5,337 nt of DNA from assembly GCA_036258795.1 (NCBI GenBank), contig DATACZ010000196.1:1-5337 (forward strand). Reading direction: 5' to 3'. Positions 1-5,010 of the stretch are shown here, piece after piece. Below the pieces are notes generated by a model that saw nothing but the letters and a program-made list of their open reading frames with translations, did not search any database and was not told the DNA's origin. A program made the translations under genes and the position numbers. This stretch comes from DATACZ01 sp036258795 (GTDB lineage: Bacteria > Actinomycetota > CADDZG01 > JAHWKV01). Every line of letters begins with the position of its first letter. The stretch's first letter is position 1.

Positions 1-2
1 AG

Positions 3-179
3 AACCAGTATCAGTACCTGGCGAGCAACCCACGCCGCCGCCAGCGCCCCGGCAACAAGGGCAACGCCCAACGTGGCCCGTACGTAGTGAGCTACGACGG
101 ACTCTTCAGACTCCGGCACAACCCGTCACTCGAAGACCTCCGTCCGACCGCAGACCATGTCGTGCCCTTTACATGGTGA
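3..179 (+). CDS. 3' end of an unidentified protein gene (5' end outside window)
   Basis: The frame starting at base 3 is open from the window edge to a TGA at 177-179 and gives 58 C-terminal residues ending VVPFTW. Third codon positions are mostly G or C, as in the confirmed genes here. The other two plus-strand frames look worse: one stops at a TAG near base 87, and the other gives an implausible Pro/Arg-rich peptide. The visible part has a basic stretch with three consecutive arginines (NPRRRQRPGNKGN, about residues 9-21), followed by a more ordinary segment rich in Tyr, Leu and Asp. I recognise no domain and propose no function. It lies on the same strand as the hydrolase that follows after 77 bp, so the two may or may not be co-transcribed. 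Confidence 0.5.
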   Translation, partial: NQYQYLASNPRRRQRPGNKGNAQRGPYVVSYDGLFRLRHNPSLEDLRPTADHVVPFTW

Positions 180-256
180 TTCTAGCGGAGCCCCCTCTGG
201 GAGCCGCCAGGCCCCGGGCGCAGCGGCATTCGGTGGATCCTTGAGACAATGCGGGC

Positions 257-1027
257 ATGAAGCTGGGTTACGAGGAGGCGGGTGAGGGATCCATACTGCT
301 GCTCATCCACGGCTTCCCGGTGGACCGGCGTATCTGGCGACCACAACTGGAGAGCCTGGCCACCCTCCGCCGGGTCGTGGCGGTCGACCTGCGCGGGAGA
401 GGCAAGAGTCCGGCCGACGCGGCCGAAGGGTGGACTATCGACGACTATGCCGGCGACATTGCCGAAACCATTGACGCTCTTGGCGTACATCAAGTGGATC
501 TCGTGGGGCTGTCCATGGGCGGCTACATAGCGTTTTCGCTCCTGCGTATGCATCCGGAGAAGGTGCGTTCCCTTGTTCTGATGAGCACCAAGGCCGAGGA
601 GGACGGACCCGAGGCCAAGAAGGGACGGGACGACAACGCCGCGCTGGTACGGGAGAAGGGCTCCGAGGCCCTCGTCGACCGCATGCTGCAAAACCTTCTC
701 TCCACGAGCGCCTCCGACCAGGTGAAAAAAGATGTGGCGGACATGTTCCGCTCAATCCCACCCGATTCGGCTGTTGCAGACCTCGAAGCAATGAGAGACC
801 GCCCCGATTCCACGGCGCTCCTCGCCTCAATCCGGGTTCCCACCCTGGTCATTCAAGGCGAGGAGGATGGGCTGCTGACCCTAGAGGCTGGCCGGGAGAT
901 GGCGGCGGCAATCCCCGAGGGACGCTTCGTGTCCATTCCCGGCTCGGGCCACTTTGTCTCCGTCCAACAGCCCCGTCTTGTGAATGAGGCCCTTAGGGAC
1001 TTCCTGAAAGGTGTCACCACAGGGTGA
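257..1027 (+). CDS. alpha/beta-fold hydrolase
   Basis: This is a complete 256-residue single-domain alpha/beta hydrolase, the usual length for the family, with no signal peptide or membrane segment, so it is probably cytoplasmic. The oxyanion-hole motif HGFP is at residues 18-21. The strand-turn VDLRGRGKS is at 43-51. The nucleophile elbow is GLSMGG, with Ser86. The acid is probably Asp204 in GEEDG, and the base is His232 in GSGHF. The cap region (about 110-185) is charged and helical. The overall pattern resembles the 3-oxoadipate enol-lactonase, haloperoxidase and esterase branch, but motifs alone do not fix the substrate. The ATG at 257 places the first beta strand correctly; an ATG at 249 meets a stop after three codons. 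There is no clear Shine-Dalgarno, so leaderless translation is possible. The gene is transcribed towards the isoprenoid operon and is probably not functionally tied to it. Confidence 0.93.
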   Translation: MKLGYEEAGEGSILLLIHGFPVDRRIWRPQLESLATLRRVVAVDLRGRGKSPADAAEGWTIDDYAGDIAETIDALGVHQVDLVGLSMGGYIAFSLLRMHPEKVRSLVLMSTKAEEDGPEAKKGRDDNAALVREKGSEALVDRMLQNLLSTSASDQVKKDVADMFRSIPPDSAVADLEAMRDRPDSTALLASIRVPTLVIQGEEDGLLTLEAGREMAAAIPEGRFVSIPGSGHFVSVQQPRLVNEALRDFLKGVTTG

Positions 1028-1775
1028 GAGCTCGCCCGGTGCGGCGAAAGTAACCCGCGTTCAGCAAGTGGGTCCGTCCCAGGTGCATAGACGAGAACAG
1101 CGGCTGGTGAATGTGGCCGAAGAACGCCCTCTCCGGCTGCACATCCCGGATGTACTCGACGAGCCGTGAAGACCCCCTTTCGTGGCGCTGGGCCAGCACG
1201 TCGAAGGTGAGCTCCGGGATGTCCGGGGGGACGTGAGAACAGATGATATCGACCTCACCTAGCCCTTCGAGCTTTCGGTTGTACTCCTCCTCAGGGATCT
1301 CCCCGGCGATGTTTAAGGGAGTAGGCAGGCCTCCCCCAACGAAGCCAATTCGCCGGCCGCCGAGATCGATGACCTTTCCATCCACCATCTCAACCCCTGC
1401 CGGACGAAGCTCATCAGCAATAGCCGGGCGGTCGACGTTTCCAAGGATCATGTAGGTGGGCCTCGGCAACACGTCGAAGACTTCCTGATACGCCTTTCGA
1501 AACAACACCTCGAACCGGGCCGCCACCTCCTTCTCCCGCCCCTCCCGGCGTTTGGCCATCACGTGCCGAGCCTCCTCGAAGCGGCGCTCGGCCCTGAGCT
1601 CGATTACCTCCTCGACCGCATCCAGTCCGAACATCTCGACCAGGATGCCGTCCTTGGTTCCGTAGTCGATTACATTGATGAGGTCTCCGAGCAGCAGCAG
1701 GGTGTCGGTGGGACCGACTTCCTTGATCAGCGCAGAGGTTGCGCCGTGCAAGTCGGAGATGATCTTGACCGCCAT
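1014..1775 (-). CDS. calcineurin-like metallophosphoesterase
   Basis: This 253-residue protein has all the metal-binding blocks of the calcineurin-like phosphoesterase superfamily in order: SDLHG (Asp8, His10), GDLIN (Asp31), GNVD (Asn113, Asp115), SHVPP (His181) and GHIHQP (His221, His223). These usually hold a di-metal centre that cleaves phosphomonoesters or phosphodiesters. GNVD has Val where many members have the catalytic His of GNH(D/E); YfcE-like phosphodiesterases also lack that His. About 80 residues separate GD from GN, including a very charged, probably helical stretch (about 52-100), which is longer than in small YfcE-type enzymes. There is no signal or membrane segment, so it is presumably cytosolic. 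The ATG at 1775 is fixed by the first motif beginning at residue 5. I see no Shine-Dalgarno. It starts 16 nt after the uppS stop and is the last visible gene of the operon. The substrate is unknown; a prenyl-phosphate role is only a guess from position. Confidence 0.92.
   Translation of the reverse strand: MAVKIISDLHGATSALIKEVGPTDTLLLLGDLINVIDYGTKDGILVEMFGLDAVEEVIELRAERRFEEARHVMAKRREGREKEVAARFEVLFRKAYQEVFDVLPRPTYMILGNVDRPAIADELRPAGVEMVDGKVIDLGGRRIGFVGGGLPTPLNIAGEIPEEEYNRKLEGLGEVDIICSHVPPDIPELTFDVLAQRHERGSSRLVEYIRDVQPERAFFGHIHQPLFSSMHLGRTHLLNAGYFRRTGRALTLW
1022..1037. other. short inverted repeat at the convergent gene ends
   Basis: GGGTGA and TCGCCC can pair (one G-T wobble) around a GAGC loop. 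The repeat spans the hydrolase stop codon and the last codons of the metallophosphoesterase. Neither side is followed by a T tract, so it is not a canonical intrinsic terminator. It may still act as a weak bidirectional end signal, or be chance in GC-rich DNA. Confidence 0.25.
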
Positions 1776-1791
1776 CGCTTGTGGGCGAAGG

Positions 1792-2583
1792 CTACCCGCC
1801 GAACCGCCTTATACGGGCCGAATACTGGAGAAGGGTATCCACTACGTCCTCCTCCGTTAGATCGGGAAAAAGTTTTGGCGTGAAGACCAGCTCCGAGTAG
1901 GCCGACTGAATCGGGAGAAAACCAGAGGAGCGAATCTCCCCTGAGGTTCTCCATACGATGTCGGGGTTGGGGTAGGGCTGCCCCGCAGTGTCCAGGAAGC
2001 TTTCCAGCTCCAGGCTGTCGGGGTCCGCTCCAGTGGTCTGCACGTGGCGCACCAACCTCCCCAGGGCGCGCTTGATCTCATCGGCTCCGCCGTAGTTGAT
2101 GGCCAGGTTGACGACGTTGCGGTTGAAGGTGCGGGTCCGGAGCACGATGTCCTGTAGCGCCTCTCGCAGCGCCAAGGGAAGGCCGTCCGGATAGCCTGCA
2201 TCGGATGCAGCACGCTCCGACTCCTCGGGAACCCCGTCCAGCCGGCCCACGTGAATTATCCGGACCTCTTCCTTGATCGCTTCGGGAAGCAGGTCATGAA
2301 TCCACTCCTCGAAGAGGGCGAGCAGCCCTGTCACCTCCGCATGGGGCCGGCGCCAATTCTCAGTGGAAAAAGCCCACACGGTCGTCGTGTGGATTCCGAT
2401 CCGGCGGCAGAAGCGGGACAGCTTCTTAGCCACCTCGAATCCCTCGCGGTGACCCTGGGTAAGGGTCTTCCCTCTGGCAAGGGCCCAACGCCGGTTACCG
2501 TCGGGTATTACGGCCAGATGCTTTGGAACAGTAACTCCTGCAAGCCTGGAACGGACGATCTCGGCAGTGGTCGTCCCCATCAC
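1792..2583 (-). CDS. uppS: cis-prenyltransferase, undecaprenyl diphosphate synthase family
   Basis: This enzyme adds IPP units in Z configuration to an allylic diphosphate. In most bacteria the product becomes the undecaprenyl carrier for peptidoglycan and other glycans. The 263 residues carry the family blocks: HLAVIPDGNRRWA at 22-34 with catalytic Asp28, TVWAFSTENWRRP at 68-80, NLAINYGG at 159-166, and RTSGE at 212-216 followed by QSAYSEL at 226-232. Departures from the common bacterial form are PDGNRRWA instead of MDGNGRWA, GFLPIQ instead of NFLLWQ, and about 15 extra residues with repeated DG(V/L)P near 116-136. These suggest a divergent subfamily, so the product chain length is uncertain (short Z-chain, C50 or C55). 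The start is either GTG at 2583 or ATG at 2580; both overlap the stop of the preceding trans-prenyltransferase, which points to coupled translation. Confidence 0.93.
   Translation of the reverse strand: MMGTTTAEIVRSRLAGVTVPKHLAVIPDGNRRWALARGKTLTQGHREGFEVAKKLSRFCRRIGIHTTTVWAFSTENWRRPHAEVTGLLALFEEWIHDLLPEAIKEEVRIIHVGRLDGVPEESERAASDAGYPDGLPLALREALQDIVLRTRTFNRNVVNLAINYGGADEIKRALGRLVRHVQTTGADPDSLELESFLDTAGQPYPNPDIVWRTSGEIRSSGFLPIQSAYSELVFTPKLFPDLTEEDVVDTLLQYSARIRRFGG
2578..2583 (-). promoter_or_regulatory. stop-start overlap coupling the two prenyltransferase genes
   Basis: The minus strand reads GTGATG. The trans-prenyltransferase stop TGA is at 2582-2580. The uppS start is either the GTG (4-nt overlap) or the ATG (1-nt overlap, TGATG). 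Upstream there is only a weak GGGTG, so re-initiation by the terminating ribosome is the likely way uppS is translated. Confidence 0.65.
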
Positions 2584-3551
2584 CGCACCGGCACCCGGTC
2601 TACCACCAGACGGGTGAGCTGCTCCAACGTGGCCCTCGCTTCAGATTGCGGCGTCTCCTCCAGCGCGCCGAGCGCATCATCAACGTACCCCATTGCAAGC
2701 TCCATGGCTCGCTTGAAGGCACCGGTACTAAAGGTAACGTCCCGAACGGCATCGACGTCCACGGCGGGAGTGCCCAGGCGCTCCGATAAAGAGGGCTCCA
2801 ACTCCACCGCATAGATGACCGGAAGCGTGTAGACACCATCTCTAAGGTCCGTGCCGGGCGGCTTTCCTAGCTCCTCCTCGCTGGCCGTCAGGTCCAGGAG
2901 GTCGTCTGCCACCTGGAAGGCGTGCCCAAAGAAGTAACCAAACCTCCTCATTGCGCCAACAACCTGCTCTTCGCATCCGGCGAGGGAGGCGCCGAGCCTT
3001 ATCGCCGCCTCAATGAGCGACGCGGTTTTGCCACCTATGGTAATCAGGTACTGATCTTCGGTCCGCCTCGCGTCATAAGCGCTGCCCAGCTCGCTGACCT
3101 GTCCCTGGACCACCTGAGCGATGGCGTCGGCTAGGATCCCGGGGACCTCGCCTCCAACCTCGGAAGAGATCTTGGAGGCGCGGGCAAACAGGTAATCTCC
3201 GGCAAGGATCGCGACCTTATTGCCCCACTTCTCGTTGGCGCTGGCGACACCCCGGCGCATATCCGCCTCATCGATGACATCGTCGTGGTACAGGGTTGCT
3301 AGATGTACCATCTCGATCGCGGCCGCCGTGACGTCGACGTTGTGGTTTGGCCCATTGCCGACCTGGGCGCCCAGGACCGCCAGAGCCGGCCGCAGCCTCT
3401 TGCCTCCCGCCCTGGTCAGGTAGGTGGTGGACTCCGTCAGAAATGAGGTCGCCGCGGCGGAGACCTCGTAGATGATGGATTCGATGCGGTCGAGATCGGT
3501 GGCGATCGGCTCGAGGGCGGCTCCGACCTCGTCCCGGTAAAGGGGTTCCAT
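2580..3551 (-). CDS. long-chain trans-polyprenyl diphosphate synthase (polyprenyl synthetase family)
   Basis: This 323-residue all-helical soluble enzyme condenses IPP with an allylic primer to make an all-E polyprenyl diphosphate. GGKRLRP at 49-55 binds IPP phosphate. The first Asp-rich motif, DDVID at 90-94 (followed by MRRG), and the second, DDLLD at 216-220, bind Mg-diphosphate. GGKTASL is at 173-179. The residues five and four positions before the first Asp-rich motif are Ala85 and Thr86. Small residues there, rather than aromatic ones, are known to allow long products, so a C35-C50 chain, probably for menaquinone, is more likely than FPP or GGPP. The block HLATLYHDDVIDEA resembles actinobacterial GrcC-type heptaprenyl to decaprenyl synthases. 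The ATG at 3551 follows the YjbQ-family stop by 21 nt, with a weak AAGAG about 10 nt upstream. The stop overlaps the uppS start. Exact chain length cannot be read from sequence, so I assign no symbol. Confidence 0.93.
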   Translation of the reverse strand: MEPLYRDEVGAALEPIATDLDRIESIIYEVSAAATSFLTESTTYLTRAGGKRLRPALAVLGAQVGNGPNHNVDVTAAAIEMVHLATLYHDDVIDEADMRRGVASANEKWGNKVAILAGDYLFARASKISSEVGGEVPGILADAIAQVVQGQVSELGSAYDARRTEDQYLITIGGKTASLIEAAIRLGASLAGCEEQVVGAMRRFGYFFGHAFQVADDLLDLTASEEELGKPPGTDLRDGVYTLPVIYAVELEPSLSERLGTPAVDVDAVRDVTFSTGAFKRAMELAMGYVDDALGALEETPQSEARATLEQLTRLVVDRVPVR

Positions 3552-3572
3552 TCTTTATTAGCTCTTACGGGG

Positions 3573-4067
3573 CTAGACGCCGCAAACCTGAATCCAGACT
3601 TCCCTGTCGCGGGCGCGATCAAGTTCGATGAACATCACACGCTGCCAGGCGCCAAGCAGCAGCATCCCCTCCCCCACTGCGATGTACTCAGACGTCCTTC
3701 CGCCGATCAGCTGTCGCAGGTGAGAGTGGGCGTTCTTCGTCTCGTCCTCGTGCATGTTCTCGGTCCGGACGGTGAAGTCGTCGTGCAGGTAAGTGTCCAG
3801 CCGAGGAACAAGGCGCTCCAGGGTGGCGCGGATGTCGGCTATCAATCCTGTCTCCCTCTCGTTCACCACGATCATGCAGGTGGTGTGAGGTGAGTAGACG
3901 ATGGCATAACCTTCCTCGATTCCCGAAGTGATGATCGCCTTCTCGACGTCCGGAGTTATATCGATGACATCGAACTCCTTGGTGGTCTTGATGGGGAGCA
4001 CGTCCCGATGAAATCCCATCATCCCCAGATGAGCGCGATCTCGGCTGGGGTGCCTCGAAACGTTCAT
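3573..4067 (-). CDS. yjbQ: YjbQ / UPF0047 family protein
   Basis: This 164-residue protein belongs to the YjbQ (UPF0047) family of small, homo-oligomeric beta-rich proteins. Conserved blocks are SPHTTCMIVVNE at 59-70, HDDF at 95-98, NAHSHLRQLIGG at 112-123, and LLLGAWQRVMFIELD at 136-150 (usually GTWQ). The His, Asp and Glu residues in these blocks form the presumed active site. Family members are often annotated as a secondary thiamine-phosphate synthase because some complement thiE mutants, but that activity is weak and the true role is unsettled. The ATG at 4067 is supported by AAAGGAA four nt upstream, in the 16-nt gap after ispH. It gives a hydrophilic 15-residue extension before an internal Met-Met at residues 16-17, where related proteins would begin. 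It sits between ispH and a prenyltransferase with no thiamine gene nearby, so a link to isoprenoid or diphosphate chemistry is conceivable but unproven. Confidence 0.92.
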   Translation of the reverse strand: MNVSRHPSRDRAHLGMMGFHRDVLPIKTTKEFDVIDITPDVEKAIITSGIEEGYAIVYSPHTTCMIVVNERETGLIADIRATLERLVPRLDTYLHDDFTVRTENMHEDETKNAHSHLRQLIGGRTSEYIAVGEGMLLLGAWQRVMFIELDRARDREVWIQVCGV

Positions 4068-4071
4068 AAGG

Positions 4072-4078
4072 TTCCTTT
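4072..4078 (-). promoter_or_regulatory. ribosome binding site of the YjbQ-family gene
   Basis: The minus strand reads AAAGGAA here, four nt before the ATG at 4067 and within the 16-nt gap after the ispH stop. It supports the longer start over the internal Met-Met at 4022/4019. Those internal codons are preceded by CTGGGG with almost no spacing, which is a poor ribosome binding site. Confidence 0.7.
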
Positions 4079-4083
4079 ACTCG

Positions 4084-5010
4084 TCAGGTAACGGCCGCGG
4101 GTAGGGGAAAGTGAACACCTTCTGTGGCTACTCGAACCTCTTCGACCTGCACGATGCCCTGGCCGGCAAGGTATGAAACAACACGTTCTACAAGCACTTC
4201 GGGAGTCGAAGCCCCCGAAGAGATGCCGATGACGTCCGCACTCTCGATCCAGGAGGGATCTATCCCCGTCTCGTCTTCGATGAGGAATGAGGCAACCCCC
4301 TCCTCCCTCGCCACCTCGACCAGGCGGTTCGAGTTTGATGAATTCCGTGATCCGACCACCAACACGAGATCGGACCTCCGGGCCATCTCCTTCACAGCGG
4401 ACTGCCGGTTTTGACTCGCGTAGCAGATGTCGTCCTTGGTGGGCCGGGCGATGGCCGGGAACCGCTCCCTCAAAGCCGCCACGACGTCGAGGGTGTCATC
4501 GACCGCCAGCGTGGTCTGCGATATGTAGGCGACGTTCTCCGTGTCGGCGATCTCGACGCGGGCCACATCCTCCGGACGCTCAACCACCACGATCCTGTCG
4601 GGAGCCTGGCCTGAAGTGCCCACCACCTCCTCATGCCCTTCATGTCCGATCAGGAAGATCGTCTTGCCCTTCTTGGCGAACCTACGGGCCTCGACATGAA
4701 CCTTGGTGACCAGAGGGCAGGTGGCGTCGATGAGCCTGAGGTCTCGTGCCCGGGCGTTCTCGTAAACGCTGGGGGCAACGCCATGCGCCGAGAGCACGCA
4801 AACGGATCCGGGAGGTACCTCTTCCTCGCTTTCCACGAAAATCACGCCCTTGGCCTCGAGCCTTCTGACCACGTGTAGGTTGTGCACGATCTGCTTGCGC
4901 ACGTAGATAGGAGGCCCGTGCAGCTTGAGCGCCCTCTCCACGATGTCGACTGCCCGCTCCACCCCGGCGCACCACCCTCGTGGAGCGGCAACGAGAATCT
5001 TCTTAGTCAC
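4084..5010 (-). CDS. ispH: 4-hydroxy-3-methylbut-2-enyl diphosphate reductase (IspH/LytB)
   Basis: IspH is the final step of the MEP pathway. It reductively removes the hydroxyl of HMBPP to give IPP and DMAPP, using a [4Fe-4S] cluster in the cytosol. The 308-residue length is normal. The three cluster cysteines are Cys14 (PRGWCAGV), Cys98 (DATCPLV) and Cys196 (DDICYASQNRQ). The diphosphate-binding and proton-relay residues are also present: His43 (QIVHN), His76 (SAHGV), His126 and Glu128 (GHEGHEEV), Thr166/Thr167 (SQTTL), and Ser-Asn pairs at 224-228 (NSSNSNRL). Nothing essential is missing. The start is GTG at 5010, supported by GGAGGG four nt upstream and by the family N-terminus directly after it. 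It overlaps the end of ispG by 8 nt, so the two iron-sulphur enzymes acting in succession are probably translationally coupled. The C-terminal tail (about 290-308) is unremarkable. Confidence 0.97.
   Translation of the reverse strand: MTKKILVAAPRGWCAGVERAVDIVERALKLHGPPIYVRKQIVHNLHVVRRLEAKGVIFVESEEEVPPGSVCVLSAHGVAPSVYENARARDLRLIDATCPLVTKVHVEARRFAKKGKTIFLIGHEGHEEVVGTSGQAPDRIVVVERPEDVARVEIADTENVAYISQTTLAVDDTLDVVAALRERFPAIARPTKDDICYASQNRQSAVKEMARRSDLVLVVGSRNSSNSNRLVEVAREEGVASFLIEDETGIDPSWIESADVIGISSGASTPEVLVERVVSYLAGQGIVQVEEVRVATEGVHFPLPAAVT

Noticed and set aside
203..227. GCCGC...GCGGC inverted repeat in the spacer before the hydrolase, considered as a terminator of the upstream gene
   Set aside because: The stem is five base pairs with a 15-nt loop and no T tract follows. 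It is easily chance in this GC-rich spacer.
180..256. Promoter or ribosome binding site for the hydrolase, including a TTGAGA at 241-246 considered as a -35 box
   Set aside because: TTGAGA is too close to the start codon for a -10 box to follow. No convincing -10 or Shine-Dalgarno is visible in the 77-bp spacer.
182..852. Minus-strand open frames opposite the alpha/beta-hydrolase (182-691, 435-830, 523-852)
   Set aside because: They are antisense shadows of a complete hydrolase with intact catalytic motifs. Their products are rich in Arg, Pro and Ser with no recognisable domain, as expected for antisense frames in GC-rich DNA.
2251..2814. 187-residue plus-strand frame spanning the uppS / trans-synthase junction
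   Set aside because: It is long, but antisense to the conserved coding of both prenyltransferases. Its product is low-complexity Ser/Thr/Pro-rich with no domain.
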